Below, piece after piece: positions 24,703 to 32,476 of a stretch of 33,269 bases of DNA. Made by a program: the position numbers and the translations under genes. The notes beneath the pieces were generated by a model, which was not told the DNA's origin, made no database searches, and was given only the letters and a program-made list of their open reading frames with translations. Numbering within the stretch: position 1 is the stretch's first letter; the number at the start of each line of letters is the position of its first letter. The stretch is from UBA2219 sp964612075 (lineage in GTDB: Bacteria; Desulfobacterota; Deferrimicrobia; Deferrimicrobiales; Deferrimicrobiaceae), in NCBI GenBank assembly GCA_964612075.1, contig CAZTFC010000027.1:1-33269 (forward strand), read 5' to 3'.

Positions 24703-24730
24703 GTTTTATATTTGCCTCATTAAACATCAA
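24703..24730 (-). promoter_or_regulatory. Weak candidate internal promoter in the AT-rich map-infA gap
   Basis: On the minus strand, TTGATG (24730-24725) is followed after 16 nt by TAAAAC (24708-24703). Each matches consensus at 4 of 6 positions. A TATAAA two bases earlier has a better -10 match but only a 14-nt spacer. The surrounding 38 bp are strongly A+T-rich, unlike anything else nearby. The predicted transcript would begin only about 10 nt before the infA ATG, so this is a guess. Confidence 0.25.
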
Positions 24731-25476
24731 GGAACACTTAATATCCGGCTCCCGTCTTCCGTGATGGCGATCGTGTGCTCGAAATGGGCCGACCGGCTGC
24801 CGTCCCGCGTCAGGACCGTCCACCCGTCTCCCTGCACGTTGACCGCCCAGCCGCCCGCGTTGACCATGGGCTCGATCGCGAGGGTCATCCCCGGGTGCAG
24901 CTTCGGGCCGGTCCCCTTCATCCCGAAGTTCGGGACCTGCGGCTCCTCGTGCATCGACCGCCCGATCCCGTGCCCCACGAAATCGCGCACTACCGAGAAG
25001 CCCGCCGCCTCGACCACCGTCTGTACCGCGTTCGAGATGTCTCCCAGCCGGTTGCCCGGCCTGGCCGCCTCGATCCCGGCGAACAGCGACTTCTCGGTCG
25101 TTTCCATCAGTCGCGCCGAGTCCGGGTCGATCTCCCCGACGGCGAAGGTCTTCGCCGCGTCGCCGTAGAAGCCGTCCTTCAGCACCCCGAAGTCGATGCT
25201 CAGGATGTCCCCTTCGCGGATCACCCGTTCCTTCGAGGGGATGCCGTGGACCACCGTGTCGTTCAGGGAAGCGCATAGGTGCGCCGGATACCCCATGTAC
25301 CCCTTGAAGGCGGTACCAACGCCGCACCGCCGGATGTACCGGTCGGCGAACTCCTCGAGCTCCCAGGTGGTGATCCCGGGCCGGATCAGCGGCCTCACCT
25401 CTTCAAAGAACTGGCCTACGACGGCGCCGGCGCGCCGCATCGCCTCGATCTCCCGAGGCGACTTGATCAGGATCAT
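24727..25476 (-). CDS. map: Methionine aminopeptidase, type I
   Basis: Removes the initiator methionine from new proteins when the second residue is small. It is a 249-aa pita-bread fold. The metal ligands are visible in order: two Asp in SIDFGVLKDGFYGDAA, His in VGHGIGRSMHE, Glu in LAIEPMVN and Glu in AITEDGS. The substrate-site His is in HLCASLNDTVVHGIP. There is no N-terminal zinc-finger extension. It starts 3 bp after adk, the usual adk-map-infA order of the spc region. Confidence 0.99.
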   Translation of the reverse strand: MILIKSPREIEAMRRAGAVVGQFFEEVRPLIRPGITTWELEEFADRYIRRCGVGTAFKGYMGYPAHLCASLNDTVVHGIPSKERVIREGDILSIDFGVLKDGFYGDAAKTFAVGEIDPDSARLMETTEKSLFAGIEAARPGNRLGDISNAVQTVVEAAGFSVVRDFVGHGIGRSMHEEPQVPNFGMKGTGPKLHPGMTLAIEPMVNAGGWAVNVQGDGWTVLTRDGSRSAHFEHTIAITEDGSRILSVP

Positions 25477-25479
25477 CTT

Positions 25480-26124
25480 CTACCTGAGGATCCCGACGAT
25501 GCTTCTGTATATCGCGTCGATCTCGCCGGACGCCATGACGGTCCGGATCTTCCCCGTGTCCCTGTAATAGTCGAGCAGGGGCGCGGTCGACCTGTTGTAG
25601 TTGTCGAGCCGCTTCCGGATGGTCTCTTCCTTGTCGTCGTCCCGCTGGATGAGGGCCGCGCCGCACTTGTCGCACTTCCCCTGCTCCTTCGGGACGTTGA
25701 ACTTCACGTGGTACATCGCGCCGCATCCGGTGCAGGTCCGGCGGCCGCACAGCCGCTCCATCAGCTCCTCCGGGTCCACCTCGAGCGAAAGGACGAACCG
25801 GATCTCCTTCCCGAGCTCGGCCGCGGCGCGATCGAGCGCCTGCGCCTGGGGGATCGTGCGCGGGAAGCCGTCGAGGATGAACCCCTTGTCGCAGTCGGCC
25901 AGGGAGAGCCGCTCCTTCACGATCCCGATGACGACCTCGTCGGGAACGAGGCCGCCGGCGTCCATGAAGGATTTCGCCTTCAACCCGAGGTCCGTGCCGT
26001 TCTTCACCGCGGCCCGAAGCATGTCGCCGGTGGAGATCTGCGGGATCCCGAACTCCTCGGTGAGCTTCTTGGCCTGCGTGCCCTTGCCGGCCCCCGGGGG
26101 GCCGAGCAGAATGATCCCCATCAT
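25480..26124 (-). CDS. adk: Adenylate kinase (zinc-LID form)
   Basis: Interconverts ATP and AMP with two ADP, balancing cellular adenylates. The 214-aa protein has the P-loop GPPGAGKGT (8-16) and the AMP-site LDGFPRT. The long LID domain carries four cysteines (131, 134, 151, 154) that bind structural zinc. E. coli Adk lacks this zinc site. Gram-positives and many deltaproteobacteria have it. It starts 4 bp after secY and ends 3 bp before map. Confidence 0.99.
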   Translation of the reverse strand: MMGIILLGPPGAGKGTQAKKLTEEFGIPQISTGDMLRAAVKNGTDLGLKAKSFMDAGGLVPDEVVIGIVKERLSLADCDKGFILDGFPRTIPQAQALDRAAAELGKEIRFVLSLEVDPEELMERLCGRRTCTGCGAMYHVKFNVPKEQGKCDKCGAALIQRDDDKEETIRKRLDNYNRSTAPLLDYYRDTGKIRTVMASGEIDAIYRSIVGILR

Positions 26125-26128
26125 CGTC

Positions 26129-27436
26129 CTAGCCTCTCCTTCCCCTGATCTTCCCCTTCTTCAGGAACCCCTCGTAATGCCGCGTGATGAGGTGCGATTC
26201 GATCTGCTGGATCGTGTCCATCGCGACGCCCACCACGATCAGGAGCCCCGTCCCGCCGAAATAGAAGGGGACGTTGAACCTGGAGATGAGGATGCTGGGC
26301 AGGACGCAGATCACCGAGATGTAGAGCGCCCCGCCGAGGGTGATCCGGGTGAGGATCTTGTCGATGTACTCCGCCGTCTTCTTCCCCGGACGGATGCCCG
26401 GGACGAACCCGCCGTACTTCTTCATGTTGTCGGCGACGTCCACCGGGTTGAACGTCACGGCGGTGTAGAAGTAGCAGAAGAAGATGATGAACGCCACGTA
26501 GAGCGCCTCGTAGGCGAAGCTCCCCGGGGTGAGGATGCTGGAAACCTTCTGCGTGATCGGGTGCTTGATGAAGCTCGCGATCGTCGCCGGGAACAGCAGG
26601 ATCGAGGAAGCGAAGATCGGGGGGATGACGCCCGCGGTGTTCACCTTGAGCGGCAGATGGGTGCTCTGCCCGCCGTAGATCCTGCGCCCGACGATCCGGC
26701 GCGCGTACTGGACGGGGATCCGCCGGTGGGCGCGCTCGAAGTAGATGATGACCGCGACGACGCCCACCATGAGCGCCAGGATGAACAGCGCGGAGAAGAT
26801 GTTCATCTCGCCCGTCCGGACCAGCGTGACGGTGCGGACGAGGCCGCTCGGGAAGCGCGCGACGATGCCGGTGAAGATGATCAGGGAGATGCCGTTCCCG
26901 ATTCCGCGCTCGGTGATCTGCTCGCCGAGCCACATGAGGAACGCCGTCCCGGCGGTCAGCGTCAGCACCGTCATAAGCCGGAAGGACCACCCGGGGTTGT
27001 AGACGACCGAGCCGGAGCCGGCGATGACGCTCTCGAGGCCGACGGCGATCCCGAACCCCTGGATGACGGACAGTACGATGGTCCCGTACCGGGTGTACTG
27101 GGTGATCTTCCTGCGCCCCAGCTCCCCTTCCTTGGAGAGCTTCTCGAGCTGCGGGATGACGACCGTCAGCAGCTGGAGGATGATCGAGGAGCTGATGTAC
27201 GGCATGATGCCCAGGGTGAAGATGGAGAACCGGGCGAGCGCGCCGCCGGAAAACATGTCGATCATGCCGAACAGCGTCCCCGCCTGGCTTTCGAAAACGG
27301 ACTTCAGGGCCAGGTTGTCGATCCCCGGGGTGGGAACGTGGATCCCGATGCGGTACACGATGAGCAGGAGCGCCGTGACGAGTATCCGGCGCTTCAGCTC
27401 AGGGACGCGCGTTATGTTCTGGAATCCGCCGATCAA
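26129..27436 (-). CDS. secY: Preprotein translocase subunit SecY
   Basis: Central channel of the SecYEG translocon in the inner membrane. The 435-aa chain has ten hydrophobic helices. Recognisable segments are IGIHVPTPGID (first loop), FSIFTLGIMPYISSSIILQL (second helix and plug region) and the cytosolic loop near RRIPVQYARR. No ATG fits the N-terminus. The TTG at 27436 gives MIGGFQNITRVPELKRRIL, with GGAGG about 10 nt upstream inside the end of rplO. A CTG three codons earlier is less likely. It begins 5 bp after the rplO stop. Confidence 0.97.
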   Translation of the reverse strand: MIGGFQNITRVPELKRRILVTALLLIVYRIGIHVPTPGIDNLALKSVFESQAGTLFGMIDMFSGGALARFSIFTLGIMPYISSSIILQLLTVVIPQLEKLSKEGELGRRKITQYTRYGTIVLSVIQGFGIAVGLESVIAGSGSVVYNPGWSFRLMTVLTLTAGTAFLMWLGEQITERGIGNGISLIIFTGIVARFPSGLVRTVTLVRTGEMNIFSALFILALMVGVVAVIIYFERAHRRIPVQYARRIVGRRIYGGQSTHLPLKVNTAGVIPPIFASSILLFPATIASFIKHPITQKVSSILTPGSFAYEALYVAFIIFFCYFYTAVTFNPVDVADNMKKYGGFVPGIRPGKKTAEYIDKILTRITLGGALYISVICVLPSILISRFNVPFYFGGTGLLIVVGVAMDTIQQIESHLITRHYEGFLKKGKIRGRRG

Positions 27437-27441
27437 GGGGG

Positions 27442-27879
27442 TCAGACCTCCACGGTGCCGCCGGCGGCCTGGACCTTCTCCACGGCCGCCTTGCTGGCGC
27501 GATCGACCTTCACGGTGAGTTTCCGATCGACTTCGCCGCCGCCGAGGAGCTTGATCCCGGCGGACGCGCGCTTCACCAGCCCCTCGGCCCGAAGAGCGCC
27601 TGCGTCGACGACCGAGTCGGGCGGGAACCGGTTCAGGTCTTTCACGTTGACCACGGACCATTCCTTGCGGAAGACGTTCGTGAAGCCGCGCTTCGGAAGG
27701 CGCCGCTGCATCGGCATCTGGCCGCCTTCATACCCCGGCCTCATTCCGCCGCCGCTTCGGGCCTTGAGCCCCTTGTGCCCCTTGCCGGAGGTCTGCCCGA
27801 GGCCGGAGCCCTGGCCGCGGCCGACGCGTTTCCTCTGGGTTTTCGCCCCTTTCGCGGGACGCAGTTCCGAGAGCTTCAT
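27442..27879 (-). CDS. rplO: 50S ribosomal protein L15
   Basis: Late-assembling 23S rRNA-binding protein, 145 aa. The glycine/basic-rich N-terminal arm (MKLSELRPAKGAKTQRKRVG, then GRGQGSGLGQTSGKGHKG) reaches into the rRNA. The globular part has GFTNVFRKEW and ends in a short KVQAAGGTVEV. The ATG at 27879 overlaps the rpmD stop by 4 bp (ATGA), and secY follows. Confidence 0.99.
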   Translation of the reverse strand: MKLSELRPAKGAKTQRKRVGRGQGSGLGQTSGKGHKGLKARSGGGMRPGYEGGQMPMQRRLPKRGFTNVFRKEWSVVNVKDLNRFPPDSVVDAGALRAEGLVKRASAGIKLLGGGEVDRKLTVKVDRASKAAVEKVQAAGGTVEV

Positions 27880-28070
27880 TTCGTATCCCCCACCTCTTCC
27901 ATACGGACGAGGAACTTGACCTTCTCCACCATGCCGCGGATCTCCGGGGTGTCCTTGAGGATGACAGCCCTGTTCAGGCGGGTGAGCCCCATGCCCCGGA
28001 CGACCTTCCGGTGATATTCGGTGCGGCCGCTCAAGCCCTTCACCAGGGTTATGCGAAGTTCTCCGCTCAT
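27876..28070 (-). CDS. rpmD: 50S ribosomal protein L30
   Basis: Small 23S rRNA-binding protein of 64 aa with the expected LRITLVKGLSGRTEYHRKVV start. The core is GLTRLNRAVILKDTPEIRGM, then VEKVKFLVRMEEV. It overlaps rpsE upstream and rplO downstream by 4 bp each (ATGA), so the three genes are translationally coupled. L30 is absent from some bacterial groups, but here it is intact. Confidence 0.98.
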   Translation of the reverse strand: MSGELRITLVKGLSGRTEYHRKVVRGMGLTRLNRAVILKDTPEIRGMVEKVKFLVRMEEVGDTK

Positions 28071-28567
28071 GCCGTCGCCTCTTCTTCCTTCGGCCCCCGG
28101 ACCCCGGCGATCTGCTCGCCGGTCCGCAGCTGGGCCAGCCCGTCGATGGCGGCCTTCACGAGGTTGTGCGGGTTGTTGCTCCCCAGGGATTTCGTGAGGA
28201 CGTTCGAGATCCCGCTGGACTCGACGACCGCACGGACGCCGCCCCCCGCGATGACCCCGGTGCCGGGGGAAGCGGGACGGATGACCACCCTGCTGGCGCC
28301 GAACTCCCCGATGACCTCGTGGGGAATGGTCCCGTTCACCAGCGGGATGCTGATCATGTTCCGCTTCGCGTTCTGGACCGCCTTCTTGATCGCGTCGGGA
28401 ACCTCGTTGGCCTTCCCCAGGCCGGTCCCCACGTGACCGTTGGCGTCCCCGACGACGACGACCGCGCTGAAGGAGAAGCGCCGCCCGCCCTTCACGACCT
28501 TGGCTACCCGGCTGATGTGAACCACCCGGTCCTTCAGATCCAGCCCTTCCGGATTGACTCTTTTCAA
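28067..28567 (-). CDS. rpsE: 30S ribosomal protein S5
   Basis: 30S protein at the mRNA entry channel that affects decoding fidelity. I prefer the TTG at 28567 (166 aa, MKRVNPEGLDLKDRVVHISR) because GGGAGG lies about 5 nt upstream. A GTG at 28585 is in frame and would place that GGGAGG inside the gene. Conserved segments are FSFSAVVVVGDANGHVG, the hinge GLGKANEVPDAI, and VIAGGGVRAVVESSGI. The ending EEEATA overlaps rpmD. Confidence 0.97.
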   Translation of the reverse strand: MKRVNPEGLDLKDRVVHISRVAKVVKGGRRFSFSAVVVVGDANGHVGTGLGKANEVPDAIKKAVQNAKRNMISIPLVNGTIPHEVIGEFGASRVVIRPASPGTGVIAGGGVRAVVESSGISNVLTKSLGSNNPHNLVKAAIDGLAQLRTGEQIAGVRGPKEEEATA

Positions 28568-28607
28568 ACCTTCCTCCCCATGCACTCGCAGAAGTGTTCG
28601 TTTGCCG

Positions 28608-28976
28608 TCAGAACTCGAGCCCGGATTCCCTCGCCCCCTCCGCGAGCGCCCTGATGCGCCCGTGGTAGAGGAACCCGTTCCGGTCGAACACCACCCGGCT
28701 GATGTTCTTCTCCTTGGCCTTCTTCCCGATCAGCTGCCCGACCTTCTTCGCGGCGTCGCTCTTGTCGAGCTCGCCGATCTCGGACCGGATCTCCGGGGAG
28801 AGGGTGGAGGCCGCAAGGATGGTGGAGCCGGTGGAATCGACCACCAGCTGCGCGTATATGTGCTTGGCGCTGCGGAACACCGACAACCGCGGGCGCTGTT
28901 CGGTGCCGAATATCCGTTTCCGGATACGGGACTTCCGGTTCTGTCTCGCCTCTTCACGCTGGTTCTTCTGGCTCAT
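28608..28976 (-). CDS. rplR: 50S ribosomal protein L18
   Basis: 5S rRNA-binding protein, 122 aa, which with L5 and L25 forms the central protuberance. A basic N-terminal arm (MSQKNQREEARQNRKSRIRK) is followed by RPRLSVFRSAKHIYAQLVVD. The signature FDRNGFLYHGRIRALAEGAR and the end ESGLEF complete it. Length is normal. The gap to rpsE is 40 bp and to rplF 41 bp. Confidence 0.99.
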   Translation of the reverse strand: MSQKNQREEARQNRKSRIRKRIFGTEQRPRLSVFRSAKHIYAQLVVDSTGSTILAASTLSPEIRSEIGELDKSDAAKKVGQLIGKKAKEKNISRVVFDRNGFLYHGRIRALAEGARESGLEF

Positions 28977-29017
28977 GGCTTTTTAGATCCCCGTCTTCAA
29001 AGGTTGCGCGTTGCCGG

Positions 29018-29551
29018 TTACTTGCCCGCCGCCTTGCCGACCTTCTTTATGAGGCGTTCGCCGCGGTAACGGATCCCCTTGTTCTTGTATGCGTCCGGCT
29101 TCCGGAGCATGCGGATCCTGGCGGCGGTCTGCCCCACCAGCTCCTTGTCCATACCGGAAAGCTTTATGACCGTGTTCGCCTCGACCTCGGCGGTGACCCC
29201 CTCGGGCAACGGGAACACGACCGGGTGGGAATAGCCCAGCGCGAGCTGGAGGCTTCCCGCCTTGACCTCGGCCTTGTAGCCGACGCCGACGATCTCGAGG
29301 ACCCTCGAGAACCCTTCCCCGACCCCCGAGACCATGTTCGAAAGGAGCGTCCTGTACATGCCGTAGAGGTTCCCGGCGTCCTCGTCGAGCAGCTTCACCG
29401 TGGCGGTCTTGTCCGACACCTCCACCGCCACCTTCCCGGGGATGGCGCGGGACAGGGTGCCCCTCTTTCCGGTCACCTTGAGGTTGCCGTCTTCCACTTC
29501 CACCTTCACGCCGGCGGGGATGGCCACCGCCTTCTTGCCGATTCGCGACAT
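29018..29551 (-). CDS. rplF: 50S ribosomal protein L6
   Basis: Large-subunit protein near the factor-binding region, 177 aa with two similar folds. MSRIGKKAVAIPAGVKVEVE starts it. The second domain has VGYKAEVKAGSLQLALGYSH and ends with the signature KPDAYKNKGIRYRGERLIKK. The short C-terminal tail is VGKAAGK. Order and length are standard. Confidence 0.99.
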   Translation of the reverse strand: MSRIGKKAVAIPAGVKVEVEDGNLKVTGKRGTLSRAIPGKVAVEVSDKTATVKLLDEDAGNLYGMYRTLLSNMVSGVGEGFSRVLEIVGVGYKAEVKAGSLQLALGYSHPVVFPLPEGVTAEVEANTVIKLSGMDKELVGQTAARIRMLRKPDAYKNKGIRYRGERLIKKVGKAAGK

Positions 29552-29587
29552 CTTCTCACTCCTCCGTGGAAAGGACCGGTGCTTCCG

Positions 29588-29986
29588 TCACCAGACTTCG
29601 CAGAGCAGCTCCCCGCCGATGGAAAGCTTCTTCGCCTTATCCCCGGTCATGACGCCCTTCGAGGTGGAGATGATGGCGATGCCGAACCCGTTCTTGACGG
29701 TCGGGATCTCGTCCTTGCCGACGTAGATCCGGCGGCCCGGCCTGCTCATGCGGCGCATCCCCTTGATGGCGTACCCCGCCTCCGGGGAGGACTTGAGGGC
29801 GATACGGAGCCGGTTGATGTTCTGCTCCGAGACGACCCGGTACCCCTTTATGAAACCCTCGTCCTTCAGGATCTGGACGATGTTCTGGAGGACGCCGGTC
29901 GCCGGGACCTCCAGCTGGTCGGTGCGTGACATCTGCGCGTTCCGCAAACGCGACAGGAGGTTCGCTACGTGGTCGTTGATGGCCAT
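29588..29986 (-). CDS. rpsH: 30S ribosomal protein S8
   Basis: Binds the central domain of 16S rRNA. In E. coli S8 also represses the spc operon by binding near rplE mRNA. The protein is 132 aa: DHVANLLSRLRNAQMSRTD at the N-terminus, RISRPG-type motif RMSRPGRRIYVGKDEIP, and the end motif ISTSKGVMTGDKAKKLSIGG followed by ELLCEVW. Normal length. It lies 10 bp after rpsN. Confidence 0.99.
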   Translation of the reverse strand: MAINDHVANLLSRLRNAQMSRTDQLEVPATGVLQNIVQILKDEGFIKGYRVVSEQNINRLRIALKSSPEAGYAIKGMRRMSRPGRRIYVGKDEIPTVKNGFGIAIISTSKGVMTGDKAKKLSIGGELLCEVW

Positions 29987-29996
29987 GTCTCCCCCC

Positions 29997-30182
29997 CTAC
30001 CAGCTCGCCTTGATCACGCCCGGGAGCTCGCCCTTCAGTGCGAGGTCCCTCAGGCAGATCCGGCAGAGCTGGAACTTGCGGTAGAAAGCGCGCGGTCGTC
30101 CGCAGCGCGGGCACCTGTTGTACTTCCGGACCTTGAATTTCGGGGTCCGCTTCGCCTTCGCGATGAGCGATTTCTTTGCCAA
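29997..30182 (-). CDS. rpsN: 30S ribosomal protein S14, short zinc form (type Z)
   Basis: A 61-aa S14 of the zinc-binding type: MAKKSLIAKAKRTPKFKVRK, then CPRC and CRIC cysteine pairs 12 residues apart, ending LPGVIKASW. The longer cysteine-free S14 of about 100 aa found in E. coli is not used at this locus. It sits between rplE and rpsH in the standard order. Confidence 0.99.
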   Translation of the reverse strand: MAKKSLIAKAKRTPKFKVRKYNRCPRCGRPRAFYRKFQLCRICLRDLALKGELPGVIKASW

Positions 30183-30211
30183 CGTCTGTTCTCCTCTCTC
30201 CCGCCGCGGGA

Positions 30212-30751
30212 TTACGCCCGGAACGGCATCCCCATGAGCTTCAGCAGCTCGAATCCTTCCTCGTCGGTCTTTGCGGTGGTGACGATGGTTATGTTCATTC
30301 CCCGGATCTTGTCGATCTTGTCGTAGTTGATCTCGGGGAATATGATCTGCTCCTTGACGCCCAGGGTGTAGTTGCCTCTACCGTCGAACCCCTTCGGTGA
30401 GACCCCCCGGAAGTCGCGCACGCGCGGCAGCGCTATGGCCATGAGCTTGTCGAGGAAGTAGTACATGTGCTCGCGGCGGAGCGTGACCATCACGCCGATG
30501 GGCACCCCCTCGCGGAGCTTGAAGTTCGCGATGCTCTTCCTCGCCTTCGTGACGACGGCCTTCTGCCCGGTGATCACGCCGATCTCCTGCGCGGCGGTGT
30601 CGATCACCTTTACGTTCTCGATCGCGTCGCCGAGGCCCATGTTCACGACGACCTTGACGACCCTGGGCACCTGCATCATGTTCCGGTACCCGAACTTCTC
30701 CTTCAGCTTCGGAACGATTTCCTTCCGGTATGCGTCCTGCAGTCTCGGCAT
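30212..30751 (-). CDS. rplE: 50S ribosomal protein L5
   Basis: 5S rRNA-binding protein that contacts S13 and P-site tRNA, 179 aa. Recognisable parts are KFGYRNMMQVPRVVKVVVNM, GLGDAIENVK, GQKAVVTKARKSIANFKLRE, DFRGVSPKGFDGRGNYTLGV and the ending MGMPFRA. It follows rplX by 52 bp, one of the longest gaps in the ribosomal block. I saw no obvious hairpin or promoter in that gap. Confidence 0.99.
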   Translation of the reverse strand: MPRLQDAYRKEIVPKLKEKFGYRNMMQVPRVVKVVVNMGLGDAIENVKVIDTAAQEIGVITGQKAVVTKARKSIANFKLREGVPIGVMVTLRREHMYYFLDKLMAIALPRVRDFRGVSPKGFDGRGNYTLGVKEQIIFPEINYDKIDKIRGMNITIVTTAKTDEEGFELLKLMGMPFRA

Positions 30752-30803
30752 GTTCCGCTCACCCTCTTCCGCCGGTCATAGGCGGAGGCCTTCCTTGGTC
30801 TGC

Positions 30804-31145
30804 CTACTTGGTCCTGGCCGCCAGCACGTCGCCGCAGCGCTTGCAGGTGCGGCTCCTCTTCCCCGCCCCGTCCACGGACTTCGCGATCCGGGTGGGCTTG
30901 TTGCATTTGTCGCACATGATCATCACGTTGGAATAGGCCATCGCCGCCTCTTTCTCGACGATCCCGCCCTGCGGATGCGCCTTGCCGGGCTTGATGTGCC
31001 TTTTCACCATGTTGACCTTCTCGACGATGATCCGGCCGTTCTCCCGGTCGACCTTCAGCACCCGGCCGACCTTCCCCTTCTCCTTGCCCGAGATCACCTT
31101 GACGATGTCGTTCTTGCGGATCTGCACCTTGTTCTCCGACTCCAT
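30804..31145 (-). CDS. rplX: 50S ribosomal protein L24 with CxxC pairs
   Basis: Assembly-initiator protein of the large subunit, 113 aa. The KOW motif is in IVKVISGKEKGKVGRVLKVD, then NMVKRHIKPGKAHPQGGIVE. The C-terminal part has cysteine pairs CDKC and CKRC, suggesting a bound zinc. The ATG at 31145 adds a short MESENKV before the conserved QIRKNDIV. The open frame runs on upstream only as a shadow of rplN. Confidence 0.98.
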   Translation of the reverse strand: MESENKVQIRKNDIVKVISGKEKGKVGRVLKVDRENGRIIVEKVNMVKRHIKPGKAHPQGGIVEKEAAMAYSNVMIMCDKCNKPTRIAKSVDGAGKRSRTCKRCGDVLAARTK

Positions 31146-31159
31146 CTCGCCCCCCCTGC

Positions 31160-31528
31160 TCACAGTACTTCCGGCGCCAGGGAGATGATCTTCATGAACT
31201 TCCTGGCGCGCAGTTCGCGGGCGACAGGCCCGAAGATGCGGGTGCCCACCGGTTCGCCCTGCGGGTTGATGAGGACGGCGGAGTTCTGGTCGAAGCGTAG
31301 GTAGCTGCCGTCGGGACGCCCGACCTCCTTTACGGTCCGGACGACCACGGCCTTGTAGACGTCGCCCTTCTTCACCTTGCCGTGGGGGATCGCCTCCTTG
31401 ACGCTGACGACGATGATGTCGCCTACGTTGGCGTACCGCCGCCTGCTGCCCCCGAGCACCTTGATACAACAAAGACGCTTCGCGCCGGAATTGTCGGCGG
31501 CGTCCAACATGGTCTGCATCTGGATCAT
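31160..31528 (-). CDS. rplN: 50S ribosomal protein L14
   Basis: Conserved interface protein of 122 aa, forming a bridge to the 30S subunit and the docking site for silencing factor RsfS. MIQMQTMLDAADNSGAKRLC begins the protein. GDIIVVSVKEAIPHGKVKKG is the core, and FGPVARELRARKFMKIISLA with the final PEVL is the expected end. Spacing to rplX is 14 bp. Confidence 0.99.
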   Translation of the reverse strand: MIQMQTMLDAADNSGAKRLCCIKVLGGSRRRYANVGDIIVVSVKEAIPHGKVKKGDVYKAVVVRTVKEVGRPDGSYLRFDQNSAVLINPQGEPVGTRIFGPVARELRARKFMKIISLAPEVL

Positions 31529-31562
31529 GGCGTTTTATCGCTCCGCTGCTGGAATTGACCGT

Positions 31563-31844
31563 TTACCGCACGACCGGTCGGTCGATCAGCTTGTTGACCC
31601 GCCACCTCTTGTCCTTGCTCATCGGGCGGGTCTCGATGATCTCCACGCGATCGCCGATCTGGTACTCGTTCTTCTCGTCGTGCGCCTTGATGCGGTTCCT
31701 GCGCTTCACGTATTTCTTGTAAACGGGGTGCGCGACCAGCCGCTCGACCTGGACCACGATCGTCTTGTCCATCTTGTCGCTGATGACCACCCCGATCTTC
31801 CGCTTCTGGATCCCACGGGTCCCCATCGATTTCTCCGCCGTCAT
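31563..31844 (-). CDS. rpsQ: 30S ribosomal protein S17
   Basis: Primary 16S rRNA-binding protein with an OB fold, 93 aa. The core RKIGVVISDKMDKTIVVQVE and HDEKNEYQIGDRVEIIETRP are clear, ending with MSKDKRWRVNKLIDRPVVR. The first ATG at 31844 adds MTAEKS before a second possible start, MGTRGIQKRK (31826). I keep the first because it lies 1 bp after the rpmC stop, as expected for coupling. Confidence 0.98.
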   Translation of the reverse strand: MTAEKSMGTRGIQKRKIGVVISDKMDKTIVVQVERLVAHPVYKKYVKRRNRIKAHDEKNEYQIGDRVEIIETRPMSKDKRWRVNKLIDRPVVR

Positions 31845-31845
31845 G

Positions 31846-32046
31846 TCAGCCCGCCTTCCCTTCCGTCTTCGCGTGCAGGAACGTGATCACCCGGGCAAGG
31901 TCCTTCCGCTTGTTGCGGATCAGCATCTTGTTGTCCAGGGCGGACGCGCTTCTCTTCATCTTCAGGCGGAAGATCTCGTCCCGGATCTCCCGCTCCTTCT
32001 GCCGGAGCTCCTCCGGCGCAAGGTCACGCGCTTCCTTCTTCTTCAT
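31846..32046 (-). CDS. rpmC: 50S ribosomal protein L29
   Basis: Small helical protein at the tunnel exit, 66 aa, next to the docking site for trigger factor and SRP. The N-terminus MKKKEARDLAPEELRQKERE matches the family, followed by EIFRLKMKRSASALDNKMLI and the conserved RNKRKDLARVITFLH. It starts 6 bp after rplP and ends 1 bp before rpsQ. Confidence 0.99.
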   Translation of the reverse strand: MKKKEARDLAPEELRQKEREIRDEIFRLKMKRSASALDNKMLIRNKRKDLARVITFLHAKTEGKAG

Positions 32047-32052
32047 CGCGCT

Positions 32053-32463
32053 TCAGCCCTCCCTGGACAGGAATTTCGTCTGGATCGGGAGCTTGTGCTC
32101 CGCCAGGCGGAACGCCTCCCGGGCGGTGGTCTCGTCGACGCCTTCGATCTCGTAGAGGACCAGTCCCGGCTTCACTACGCAGACCCATTCCTCGGGTGCG
32201 CCCTTCCCCTTGCCCATGCGGGTTTCCGCGGGCTTCTTGGTGATCGGCTTGTCGGGGAACATCCGGATCCAGATCTTCCCGCCGCGCTTCACGAACCGGG
32301 TCATGGCGACGCGCGCCGCCTCGATCTGGCGCGAGGTCACCCAGCCGGCGGTGGCCGCCTTGACGCCGTAGTCGCCGAAGTTGAGCGTGTTCCCTGCCTG
32401 CGCCGCGCCGCGGCGCCTGCCCTTCATCGTTTTCCGGTATTTCACCCGTTTAGGGGCCAGCAT
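32053..32463 (-). CDS. rplP: 50S ribosomal protein L16
   Basis: Positions A-site tRNA and is needed for peptidyl-transferase assembly, 136 aa. MLAPKRVKYRKTMKGRRRGA opens it, and TSRQIEAARVAMTRFVKRGG, WIRMFPDKPITKKPAETRMG and KGKGAPEEWVCVVKPG follow. The Arg that is hydroxylated in E. coli (Arg81) lies in the segment around PAETRMGKGKG. The start ATG is at 32463, and an upstream open stretch is a shadow of rpsC. Confidence 0.99.
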   Translation of the reverse strand: MLAPKRVKYRKTMKGRRRGAAQAGNTLNFGDYGVKAATAGWVTSRQIEAARVAMTRFVKRGGKIWIRMFPDKPITKKPAETRMGKGKGAPEEWVCVVKPGLVLYEIEGVDETTAREAFRLAEHKLPIQTKFLSREG

Positions 32464-32476
32464 TTTCTGGGTTCTC

